From the NCBI GenBank assembly GCA_015063785.1, contig SVTM01000014.1:1-57438 (forward strand): DNA of 57,438 nucleotides. Reading direction: 5' to 3'. This stretch comes from Oscillospiraceae bacterium (GTDB lineage: Bacteria; Bacillota; Clostridia; Oscillospirales; CAG-382). Positions within the stretch are counted from its first letter, which is position 1. Each line of letters opens with the position of its first letter. Below, piece by piece: positions 1-6,864 of the stretch. The position numbers and the translations under genes are program-made. The notes below the pieces were generated by a model. The model was given only the letters and a program-made list of their open reading frames with translations, was not told the origin of the DNA and did no database searches.

Positions 1-135
1 ACCGGTATGGCTGCCTTTGGCGAGGACTTTGTTGTGGATGGCAAGCTGAACCTTGAAAGCGAAGCCTTCGGCAAGGTATGGGAGCCTATGGCTCACGCCG
101 GTATCCATGGCGGTTTGTGTCTTGGGATGCGACAT
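1..135 (-). CDS. 5' end of an unrecognised gene, runs off the window
   Basis: An ATG at 133-135 (minus) opens a frame that stays open to the window edge, giving 45 residues starting MSHPKTQTAMDTG. The case for coding is a textbook ribosome site: AGGAGG at 145-150 with a 9-base spacer. I do not recognise the product. It follows a terminator hairpin (164-207), so it is probably a separate transcription unit within the foreign-looking left segment. The plus-strand frame over the same bases (7-231) has no comparable start signal and is judged a shadow. Confidence 0.45.
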   Translation of the reverse strand, partial: MSHPKTQTAMDTGVSHRLPYLAEGFAFKVQLAIHNKVLAKGSHTG

Positions 136-157
136 CTCTTTTCACCTCCTTTGGGTA

Positions 158-207
158 CAAAAAAAGAAGGCTGTCACGCCCTCGTATTGAGAGGTAACAA
201 CCTTCTT
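158..207 (-). terminator. Intrinsic terminator between two minus-strand genes
   Basis: A 14-base stem (164-177 with 194-207, including G-T wobbles) is followed on the minus strand by a run of seven T (158-164). It ends transcription from the fragment at 220-372 before the gene starting at 135. Confidence 0.6.
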
Positions 208-219
208 TCTATACATTTG

Positions 220-372
220 TTATGCTGCTAATTTGATATTTAATATCATTTCCGGTTCTTCAGCTTGCTTTTTTCTCGTGTAATCAGGGCTTGTTCCGTA
301 CTTCAAGCAACGCTCAAACACCTGTATTTCTGCGAGTTTTTGGGTGTTTTTATCAAAAGGAGCATTAGGCAC
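220..372 (-). pseudogene. 3' fragment of an unrecognised gene cut at the cotJC junction
   Basis: This minus-strand frame ends at a TAA at 220-222 and encodes a natural-looking C-terminus (…KLAEIQVFERCLKYG… …MILNIKLAA) followed by a terminator. Going upstream, the frame runs straight into the antisense of cotJC with no usable ribosome site. A GTG at 370-372 is the last in-frame start and has no Shine-Dalgarno. I read it as the tail of a longer gene whose 5' part was lost where the left segment meets cotJC. The family is not recognised. Together with the gene at 1-135 it suggests that the left 370 bases come from an inserted or rearranged element. Confidence 0.4.
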
Positions 373-374
373 AC

Positions 375-788
375 GATGTAGGCACGGAGGAGCTGGCGCA
401 CATGGAGATGGTTGGAGCGATAGTTCATCAGCTGACTCGCAATCTCACAGAAAAGCAGATTGAGGAGCAGGGATTTTCAGACTACTATACCGACCACGCC
501 TTAGGCATCTGGCCTCAGTCGGCAGGCGGAATTCCCAACAACGCATTGACGTATGCATCGAAAGGCAACACTGTCTCGGATCTTAACGAAGATCTTGCAG
601 CAGAGCAAAAAGCAAGAGCAACCTACGACAATATCCTGAGACTTATAGACAATCCCGATGTTATAGCACCCATACGTTTTCTGCGCGAGCGTGAAGTTGT
701 GCATTATCAAAGATTTGGTGAAGCTCTTGACAGGTTTCAAAACGGCGATTACGAATCGAAAAAAATATTCTTGAACTCCAAAAGATAA
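375..788 (+). pseudogene. cotJC: CotJC / manganese-catalase-type spore coat protein, 5'-truncated
   Basis: From 375 the frame reads DVGTEELAHMEM and continues to a normal stop at 788 (137 residues). This matches the C-terminal two-thirds of CotJC, a ferritin-like dimanganese catalase-family protein of the spore coat. Visible landmarks are the metal-ligand segment EELAHMEM, the motif AAEQKARATYDNI and the C-terminal FLREREVVHYQRF helix with Glu and His ligands. The N-terminal part (roughly 60 residues, with the first ligand Glu) is missing: immediately upstream is an in-frame TAG (366-368) and unrelated DNA. An ATG at 402 could give a 128-residue product but would omit one ligand helix. The gene is therefore broken, or the join is an assembly artefact. 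Confidence 0.8.
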
Positions 789-796
789 AAACACAA

Positions 797-823
797 AGAG
801 GAAGAACCAAAAGTTCTTCCTCT
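797..823. terminator. Bidirectional terminator between cotJC remnant and rhodanese gene
   Basis: Perfect 11-base stem AGAGGAAGAAC / GTTCTTCCTCT with loop CAAAA. On the plus strand it is followed by TTTTT (826-830), and on the minus strand by a T-rich run. It serves the convergent genes on both sides. Confidence 0.8.
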
Positions 824-828
824 GCTTT

Positions 829-1281
829 TTACTTCACAATATCATACGGCCAATCAATTATTCCGCCAAATTCTTTTACGTTTTTATATCCAAGTTCGAC
901 AAGTGTTTCTGCAGCAATTTTACTTCGTCTGCCAGATCTGCAATACACAAGCACCAATGTATTTTTATCAAAGATTACATCTTGAGCCTTTTGCTCAATC
1001 TCGGTATATGGCAAAAGAATCGCTCCGGGGATGTGACCGGCGTCATATTCTTCTTGTTCTCTAACGTCAAGAATTATATGATCGCTGCCGCTATCCATAA
1101 TCTCTTTTGCAACTTGCGCTGAAATCATTTCGTACATTATTCTCTCCTTATTATCCTCAATATCAGCTACTATGATCGCTGTGGGACCGTCTGAACCTCC
1201 TATAATACCAATGTCTGCTTTTTCTGTGCATGAACAGAAAAAGCAGAGAAAAACGGAAAATAATACTATAATTTTCTTCAT
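829..1281 (-). CDS. Rhodanese-domain lipoprotein
   Basis: A 150-residue secreted lipoprotein. The signal peptide ends in a Cys-rich lipobox-like stretch (FCSC, candidate lipid Cys18), followed by the motif GIIGGSDGPTAII (about 25-37) and a rhodanese domain (about 50-150). The domain has the typical LDVREQEEYDAGHIPGA element and the active-site loop CRSGRRS (Cys114), so sulfur-transferase activity at the outer membrane face is plausible. The ATG at 1281 is preferred over the GTG at 1290 because AGGTG lies 6 bases before it, overlapping the stop of the upstream gene (translational coupling). It is the last gene of a minus-strand chain. The GGSDGPT motif recalls the GGADGPT segment of sodium-pump decarboxylase beta subunits; its role here is unknown. 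Confidence 0.85.
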   Translation of the reverse strand: MKKIIVLFSVFLCFFCSCTEKADIGIIGGSDGPTAIIVADIEDNKERIMYEMISAQVAKEIMDSGSDHIILDVREQEEYDAGHIPGAILLPYTEIEQKAQDVIFDKNTLVLVYCRSGRRSKIAAETLVELGYKNVKEFGGIIDWPYDIVK

Positions 1282-1290
1282 TGTTATCAC

Positions 1291-2172
1291 CTACTCCCTG
1301 TAATCATCACGGACAAACACTTCGTCCTTTGCGGTATCTGTAAGAATATCATACTTTTTAGGACGCCTATATGCATTGCCATGTACTTCTTCTTTTCTGT
1401 ATTTTCTAATCATATCAAGATCAAATTCTGACACAAATATACCTTCGGATGCATCTGCTTCCAAAACACAAGAGTCTCGAGATCCTGATAATTCGGGAAG
1501 ATATGCCACTCCGTCAAAAGCACTTGAATGTCCGTTGCAATCAGGAACACTATCGGGATAGTTGCATGTAGCAATACCAATCATGTTTTCATATGCCCGA
1601 GCACGAAGTTGGGACAGACGATTTATTTCCATCGGACAAGCATTTGGAACAAGAACGATTTCTGCCCCCTTCAACATCAAAATTCTTGCACTCTCGGGAA
1701 ACTCGCGGTCATAACAGATCATGCACCCGACCTTAACAGGTCCGTGTGCTGTATCAAGCTCTGATACATAAAAATCATCACCCTTTGCAAGATATTTTTC
1801 GACGCCAAAATCGCATGTGTGAACCTTTGCATATTTAATCTTAATTTCACCATGTCTGTCAAACAGAACAACACTGTTTTTTTCACCATATTTGCATTTT
1901 TCAAGAAAAGTGATGCCGATTGCCATATCAAGGCATTTTGCAAGATCAGCAAATGTCAAAACAAATCTGCTATCAATAGTTATTGCATCATGTTTCCACA
2001 CATCATACGGGCGGTCATATATATCATATCCGCAACTATACATTTCTGGGAAAAGAGCAATATCAGCACCAATATTTTTTGCTTTTTTGCAACAATCAAT
2101 ACCCTTTGCAAGATTCTCTTCAAGGCTTCCGGTCGGAGCTATCTGTAAAAGTGCGACTTTAAGTATATTCAT
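1291..2172 (-). CDS. Carbon-nitrogen hydrolase (nitrilase superfamily)
   Basis: A 293-residue cytoplasmic hydrolase of the nitrilase/omega-amidase fold, which cleaves non-peptide C-N bonds through a Cys nucleophile. The full triad is visible: Glu43 (LFPEMYSCGYD), Lys116 (AKVHTCDFG) and Cys153 (GCMICYDREFPES). Length matches the single-domain branch (amidases, N-carbamoyl-amine hydrolases, Nit-like). The substrate cannot be read from sequence. The start is the ATG at 2172, which overlaps the stop of the deaminase gene (ATGA) with GGTGG five bases before it. The longer version from 2184 has no ribosome site. Lying next to a nucleoside-deaminase-like gene it could take part in pyrimidine or amide salvage, but this is inference. 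Confidence 0.88.
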   Translation of the reverse strand: MNILKVALLQIAPTGSLEENLAKGIDCCKKAKNIGADIALFPEMYSCGYDIYDRPYDVWKHDAITIDSRFVLTFADLAKCLDMAIGITFLEKCKYGEKNSVVLFDRHGEIKIKYAKVHTCDFGVEKYLAKGDDFYVSELDTAHGPVKVGCMICYDREFPESARILMLKGAEIVLVPNACPMEINRLSQLRARAYENMIGIATCNYPDSVPDCNGHSSAFDGVAYLPELSGSRDSCVLEADASEGIFVSEFDLDMIRKYRKEEVHGNAYRRPKKYDILTDTAKDEVFVRDDYRE

Positions 2173-2564
2173 TTTATCCACCATTCAGGAGTAAGATCTG
2201 ACATCTTTACCACACGACCTTCACCGTAATCAAGCATTATTTCGATATCACCGTAAGTTTTCGGCATAAGTTGTACCATAAGTTCTCTGCACGCTCCGCA
2301 AGGTGCGCCCGTTTTTCCGTCAGGCATTATGGCAATAACTTTTTCAATGCTCTGTTCGCCACACGTCAGCATATTAAAAATTGCGTTTCTTTCGGCGCAG
2401 ATGCCAAGCGTAGAACATGTGTCAACACATACGCCGGTGTATATTTTCCCCGAGGAGGAAAGAATGGCAGCTGAAACGCCGCCAGCCTCTACGTAATCTG
2501 ATATTTTTCGTCCGTTCTGTACATTTTTTGCTGCACAAAACATATCATGCCATACATTTTCCAT
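2169..2564 (-). CDS. Cytidine-deaminase-family protein
   Basis: A 131-residue protein with the zinc signature of the small, tetrameric cytidine deaminase family: Cys56-Ala-Glu58 (CAERNAI), then Pro-Cys89-Gly-Ala-Cys92 (PCGACREL). Glu58 would be the proton shuttle, and Cys56, Cys89 and Cys92 the zinc ligands. The usual N-terminal substrate segment (SxFxVGAAL in classical Cdd) is replaced by EAGGVSAAIL. The protein may therefore be a divergent cytidine deaminase or closer to the blasticidin-S-deaminase-like branch. The stop overlaps the next start by four bases. The upstream site AAGGG is modest. Confidence 0.85.
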   Translation of the reverse strand: MENVWHDMFCAAKNVQNGRKISDYVEAGGVSAAILSSSGKIYTGVCVDTCSTLGICAERNAIFNMLTCGEQSIEKVIAIMPDGKTGAPCGACRELMVQLMPKTYGDIEIMLDYGEGRVVKMSDLTPEWWIK

Positions 2565-2583
2565 ATTTAAAAGCCCTTCTCTT

Positions 2584-3147
2584 TCAACGCGGTATTATTA
2601 CAGATTTCAGTTTCTTTCGTTTTTCATACCAATCAGGACATATTTTTTCAAGCTCGTGATAAAAACGAGCAGAATGGTCAGCACGCAAAAAATGGGTGAA
2701 TTCATGAAAAACAACATATTCAACACAACCCATTTCTGCATATAAAAGATTGATGTTAAAAGTTACGATGTGTTTTTGTGGGTTACAACTCCCCCATCTG
2801 GAGACCATCTTTCGAAATTTTATGACAGGAAAAGGAAAACCCTGCTTCTGATAGTATGGATATATCCTTTCGCAAAAAGATCGTATATACGCTTTAAGCG
2901 CTTCTTCGGTGAAGTGCTTTTTTGGCTCATCGTCAACATTTTTGTATTTTTCAAGGGCTGACAATATAAACTGAGTCTTTGACACTACGAAAGAATCCAC
3001 AAAAGAAGCCGGAACTTTTTTGCTTGCAGAAACGTAGATTGAACCGTCAGATCTTATTCTGAGATTTATGTTTTTAACTTTTTTATATTGCAACTCGTAC
3101 GAAAAAGGCTTTCCGTCAAGCAACACGTTTCTTACAGCCACTGTCAT
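2584..3147 (-). CDS. YgjP-like metal-dependent hydrolase (M48-like, HExTH)
   Basis: A 187-residue protein of the YgjP/DUF45 family (zincin-like metallopeptidases). It carries the family core RWGSCNPQ (about 117-124), which precedes the strand-helix unit, and the zinc motif His148-Glu-Phe-Thr-His152 followed by RADHSARFY, where HSxxF is typical. There is no signal peptide, so it is cytoplasmic. The family's physiological substrate is not known to me. The start overlaps the stop of the upstream MBL gene (ATGA), placing it in the same operon. Confidence 0.87.
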   Translation of the reverse strand: MTVAVRNVLLDGKPFSYELQYKKVKNINLRIRSDGSIYVSASKKVPASFVDSFVVSKTQFILSALEKYKNVDDEPKKHFTEEALKAYIRSFCERIYPYYQKQGFPFPVIKFRKMVSRWGSCNPQKHIVTFNINLLYAEMGCVEYVVFHEFTHFLRADHSARFYHELEKICPDWYEKRKKLKSVIIPR

Positions 3148-4016
3148 TCTCCCAAAAACTCTTTATTGATAAGGTTTACCATAATACTCGTGTTTAACTC
3201 CATGGCATCAACGGGATATATTTCTTTTACATATCCGTAATAGAATTTTTCTTTGAAATATTCTATTGCCTGTGCTACATCTCCACCTTTTTTTAAAACA
3301 GCAAGTATGCCTTGCGCAGTATCGTACGCACTCTTTTCGCCATCAAGAATATATTTTTGTGTGGTTTTCTCATCAAGAAGACCATAATGCGGAGTCAACA
3401 CGTTTTTTATATCGAGCATCTTTACCTTATTTATAGACTGCATGGTTATATCATATCCGATAAGATATGAAGGAACAACAGGAAACTTTCCTGCGTAAAC
3501 GCCAATAGTCTCAGATCCAAGGAGAAGTTTGTTTTTTTCAAGATAAAAACCAAAAGAGCACTTTGTGTGTCCGGGAAGATGTATCGCTTTGAAAATCATA
3601 TCGCCGGCTCTGATATCGTCGCCGTCAGACACGGCAAAGTCGACAGAAAGGTCATCTATCAAATCTTCATATTCGAAAACATTGCATTTTGAAGCGTACT
3701 TTCTATCGAGATCGCGCATAACTGCCTTTGCCGAATCTTTTGCAAAAATCTTTGAGGCATATTCACCTGCAACGACAACCGCATCGGGATAATACCTTTT
3801 TGCATAGACTGAACCGAGCGCGTGATCGTAATGAGAATGAGTTAGAAATATATAATCAAGTGATCTATAACCTAATACTTTTTTAATATTCTCTGCAACA
3901 GCAAACCCTGTGAACGCAAAACCCGAATCGTACAAAATCGAAGTTTTTCCATCGTCAAGCAAGAATGCGCTGTCACCGGGAACGCTTCGAACGTCATATA
4001 TTTTTAGATCATGCAT
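3144..4016 (-). CDS. Metallo-beta-lactamase-fold hydrolase
   Basis: A 290-residue cytoplasmic MBL-fold protein with the metal motif THSHYDHALG (His60, His62, Asp64, His65) and later LPGHTKCS (third-motif His). The fourth motif, normally a bridging Asp in …SGD…, reads LLLGSETIG here, so a Glu may replace the Asp. The C-terminal His ligand may be in LTPHYGLL. This pattern fits glyoxalase II/RNase Z-like hydrolases of unknown substrate. The start ATG at 4016 overlaps the stop of the GNAT gene. The longer frame begins at a TTG without support. Confidence 0.85.
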   Translation of the reverse strand: MHDLKIYDVRSVPGDSAFLLDDGKTSILYDSGFAFTGFAVAENIKKVLGYRSLDYIFLTHSHYDHALGSVYAKRYYPDAVVVAGEYASKIFAKDSAKAVMRDLDRKYASKCNVFEYEDLIDDLSVDFAVSDGDDIRAGDMIFKAIHLPGHTKCSFGFYLEKNKLLLGSETIGVYAGKFPVVPSYLIGYDITMQSINKVKMLDIKNVLTPHYGLLDEKTTQKYILDGEKSAYDTAQGILAVLKKGGDVAQAIEYFKEKFYYGYVKEIYPVDAMELNTSIMVNLINKEFLGE

Positions 4017-4494
4017 TTTTGCTTGCCTCTTCAGCGTTTTTTGCAAGGGTATCGCCTGTCAGACGGTAGATTGTCCACTCGTCAAGCGAACACGCCCCTA
4101 GAGATCTATAAAAATCAATGCTCGGTTTGTTCCAATCAAGGCAGCACCATTCGAGTCTGCCGCAGTCTTCTTCGTGTGCGATGGAAGCAAGTTTTTGCAA
4201 AAGCCCCTTGCCATATCCGCGGCCTCTGTATTCCGGCAAAACGAAAAGATCTTCGAGATATATGCCTGCCCTACCGAGAAATGTTGAAAAGTTATAAAAA
4301 TAGAGAGCAAAACCAACCTCTTTCTCCTCCTCCATTGCAAAAATAACGTTTGCTTTTTTCTTTTCAAAAATCCATTCGCAAAGGATCTCCTCGGTCGCGA
4401 CAACGCCGTTTTCCATTTTTTCATAGATAGCAAGCTGTTTTATAAAAAACAATATCTTCTTGCAGTCTTCTTTGTTTGCTTTTCTGAATTGCAT
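4009..4494 (-). CDS. GNAT-family N-acetyltransferase
   Basis: A 161-residue single-domain acetyltransferase. Motif A, the acetyl-CoA pyrophosphate loop, is LPEYRGRGYGKGLLQKL (about 87-103), and motif B follows with LDWNKPSIDFYRSLGA. This architecture resembles diamine/thialysine-type acetyltransferases (SSAT-like proteins of about 160 residues), but substrate identity is not shown. The site AAAGGAA overlaps the stop codon of the upstream GH78 gene (12-base gap), indicating cotranscription. Confidence 0.88.
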   Translation of the reverse strand: MQFRKANKEDCKKILFFIKQLAIYEKMENGVVATEEILCEWIFEKKKANVIFAMEEEKEVGFALYFYNFSTFLGRAGIYLEDLFVLPEYRGRGYGKGLLQKLASIAHEEDCGRLEWCCLDWNKPSIDFYRSLGACSLDEWTIYRLTGDTLAKNAEEASKNA

Positions 4495-4506
4495 AATAAA
4501 TTCCTT

Positions 4507-6624
4507 TTATTCTGTAATAACTGTGATTTCCCGAGGATGCACAAGCGTAAAGCTTCCGTCGCTTTTTATATCGCAAACGATGTTACCGTATGACGTTGGG
4601 ATTTCAACGCGGGGATTGTCAAACCCCAAAGAACACGGAGAAAGCTTTACTTTTTTCATACCCGGTTCCAATATTTCAAAGCCTGACAAAGCTTTTGGCA
4701 ACGAATACAGTGGAGTTCCGCCCCATGCGTGACTGTGGTCAAAACCGTAGGTCGGCTCGGGAGCAACAAACCCCTCCACAAGTCCTTTTGAACATTCTTT
4801 TACAGGTTCTATCCATCGGTTTATAATGGGCATTGTATATTTTTCTCTCAATCCGTTTGAAAAAACGGCTTCGAGCAGATAGTGGCAGAAATAAGGTTGT
4901 ACGTCTCCGGGTATCTCGTCTGCCATTATCTTTTCAATAAGATCGCACGGATCTTCCTTGCACACTCCAAAATATGCGGCAAGAATGTTGGAATGTTTGA
5001 GATAATACCTTTTGTCAACGTTTTGGGGCATATACTGACCGATATATTCTTCGGGGCTTTTTGTATTAAGTCCCTCAAAATACATGTGTTTTTCATCATC
5101 GTAAAGTTGAGCGTTGATATTGCCGCAAAGTCTTGTTCGGCGCTCATCAAGAACCAAAGCCATTTTTTCGTTCGACATAAGCCTGAATATTCGAGCCGCA
5201 TAATCAAGAGCACCGTAATAGAACATATTGAGACAAGTTTGCCCCAAAGCTTTTGGAGGATGGTGCATAGAAAGTCCGTCTATGTATATCCAGTCGACAA
5301 ACATATAATCAGGAGGATTTTCGATCAATCCGTTGTCTCCGACGTATGATTCAAAGCGCTTTAAGAGCATAAGAAGAGCATCTTCACAATCGGTAAGAAG
5401 CATCTTATTTCCCGTTATCATGTATACATCATAAAGCATACGAACCCAAATAAGGCTGTAAGTAGTATGAAACATTCGCCCGTCGTTGTTTCTTAAAAGT
5501 TGCGCCGTTCGCAAAACGTCAAACTCGCAAAGGCTCATATCACCGAACGAAAAAGACGTCATCAGGCTTTCGATATAATAGTCTCCCGTGCAGGCAAGGG
5601 GTTCACAATGACGCGGGCTGTCGAGATGATGAAGCTGTCTGCAATACTTAAGGGTGTGAGCGCAGACGTCAAGAATAAGGTCAACATCAGCGTCGCCTGT
5701 TCTTGTTACTACTTGCTTGTTTACAGGATAAAAGGTGGTCATAAACCGCGGAGATACTATAGCTTTACTGTCAGAAAGATTTTTTATCTTAACCGAAAAG
5801 CTCCCTGCGCTGTGCAATTGAAGACCGCGATAGTTGCAACAGCCCACGGTGGTTATATATTCCGAGCTTCCCTGCTCGCCCGTTTCGCTGCAAACTACTT
5901 CTGTTTCCACCTTTCCGTAACACACGACATCAAGCATTATATATCCAGCATAGATCATATCAAAATAAAATATGCATTCCGCATCACCACGCGGCGGAAC
6001 AGTGACAAACTTTTCACCAATAGGATGTTTGACATCTTCTGTCCTGATAGCCAACGGCGCCGTGGTGGTATGCCATATATTGTCAACAACACAGGAATTG
6101 CAAAAATCATCCTCGTCAAGTCCTGCATCAAATCTGTACGGCGCATAATACGCTTTATTAAGGCGCGACTGCCAATCGGGACCTGTTGTTAAAACAATCT
6201 TTTCTCCGTCGTCGAAGGTTACTGTCGCGGCAAGCATAAAACCGCCGTGTCCTTTTGAATATTCGCATATCTTGACAGGCATCATTTTAACAACAGAAAA
6301 GAACGAAAGCTCGTTCCCGTCGGGATAAAAGTCCGCTTCGGTAGCATAATAATTGCTTCGCGGATTTTCATTGCCTATAAAATCCCCTTCAACCGTGACA
6401 GGACCTGTTGCAAAGATATTTCCGTTTACATATAACCTGAATTCGGTGTCACCGCAAAAGCGAAGGTGTACCTTTTGTATTTTTTTGTTGAATATATAAC
6501 TTTTTTTGAATTCGGCAACGCTATAATTGCCATTGTCATTGGTGCAAAAAGCACTGAAATTTGTTGTCTGATTGTTGGGATATTTTACAGGATCAAGCCA
6601 TATCCATTTTTCGGGTAGTTGCAC
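4507..6624 (-). CDS. GH78-type alpha-L-rhamnosidase-like glycosidase
   Basis: About 705 residues with the bacterial alpha-L-rhamnosidase layout: an N-terminal beta-sandwich (KWIWLD…, VHLRFCGDTEFRLYVNG), then an (alpha/alpha)6 barrel with the acidic cluster DSPRHCEPLACTGD (about 333-346). This corresponds to the D-C-P-x-R-E-x-x-x-W-T-G-D site of GH78, with the first Cys replaced by Ser. A C-terminal beta domain (KVKLSPCSLGFDNPRVEIPTSYG) closes it. There is no signal peptide, so it would act on imported rhamnosides. I chose the GTG at 6622-6624 because AAGGTGAT lies just before it. The frame is also open upstream (ATG at 6690, GTG at 6738), but neither has a ribosome site. A promoter with a palindrome lies at 6758-6813. 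It is the first gene of a chain that runs on to the rhodanese. Confidence 0.85.
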   Translation of the reverse strand: MQLPEKWIWLDPVKYPNNQTTNFSAFCTNDNGNYSVAEFKKSYIFNKKIQKVHLRFCGDTEFRLYVNGNIFATGPVTVEGDFIGNENPRSNYYATEADFYPDGNELSFFSVVKMMPVKICEYSKGHGGFMLAATVTFDDGEKIVLTTGPDWQSRLNKAYYAPYRFDAGLDEDDFCNSCVVDNIWHTTTAPLAIRTEDVKHPIGEKFVTVPPRGDAECIFYFDMIYAGYIMLDVVCYGKVETEVVCSETGEQGSSEYITTVGCCNYRGLQLHSAGSFSVKIKNLSDSKAIVSPRFMTTFYPVNKQVVTRTGDADVDLILDVCAHTLKYCRQLHHLDSPRHCEPLACTGDYYIESLMTSFSFGDMSLCEFDVLRTAQLLRNNDGRMFHTTYSLIWVRMLYDVYMITGNKMLLTDCEDALLMLLKRFESYVGDNGLIENPPDYMFVDWIYIDGLSMHHPPKALGQTCLNMFYYGALDYAARIFRLMSNEKMALVLDERRTRLCGNINAQLYDDEKHMYFEGLNTKSPEEYIGQYMPQNVDKRYYLKHSNILAAYFGVCKEDPCDLIEKIMADEIPGDVQPYFCHYLLEAVFSNGLREKYTMPIINRWIEPVKECSKGLVEGFVAPEPTYGFDHSHAWGGTPLYSLPKALSGFEILEPGMKKVKLSPCSLGFDNPRVEIPTSYGNIVCDIKSDGSFTLVHPREITVITE

Positions 6625-6757
6625 GTTATCACCTTTTTCATAAATTGTTTTAAACTTTTTTAATTGTGGAACAAGTTCAAGAATGGACATAAAGCAATAC
6701 GAATTAATACGTCGCACCGCAGGTATATCGCAAAACACGTCAGGAATTTATATTGCC

Positions 6758-6784
6758 GAGTTTAATCGTTTCATGATTAAACTC
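6758..6784. promoter_or_regulatory. Perfect palindrome (likely operator) just downstream of the GH78 -10
   Basis: The 10-base arms GAGTTTAATC (6758-6767) and GATTAAACTC (6775-6784) are exact reverse complements separated by 7 bases. On the minus strand the palindrome begins directly after the -10 hexamer and covers the predicted transcription start, the classic place for a repressor site. No T-run follows, so it is not a terminator. The regulator is not encoded next to it. Confidence 0.65.
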
Positions 6785-6813
6785 ATTATAACATATATTA
6801 TTTTGAATTACAA
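6785..6813 (-). promoter_or_regulatory. SigmaA-type promoter for the GH78 operon
   Basis: On the minus strand: TTGTAA (6808-6813), 17-base spacer, TATAAT (6785-6790). The predicted start is near 6778, giving a leader of about 150 bases before the GTG at 6624. Confidence 0.7.
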
Positions 6814-6824
6814 CAAAAAGGCAA

Positions 6825-6856
6825 AAAAAGAAGCTGTAAAACACAAGTTTTACAGC
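6825..6856 (-). terminator. Terminator of the pot operon
   Basis: Perfect stem GCTGTAAAAC / GTTTTACAGC (6833-6842 with 6847-6856) with loop ACAA, followed on the minus strand by TTC and seven T. It lies 8 bases after the potD stop. Confidence 0.85.
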
Positions 6857-6864
6857 CCTTTTGT

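Noticed and set aside
7..231. Plus-strand frame of 74 codons at the left edge
   Set aside because: It has no ribosome site, and the opposite strand has a consensus site and start at 135 plus a terminator within this frame.
5500..6192. 230-codon plus-strand frame inside GH78
   Set aside because: Antisense shadow of the rhamnosidase-like gene.
6758..6784. Palindrome as a terminator of an upstream gene
   Set aside because: No T-run follows and it sits exactly after a good -10; an operator is more likely.
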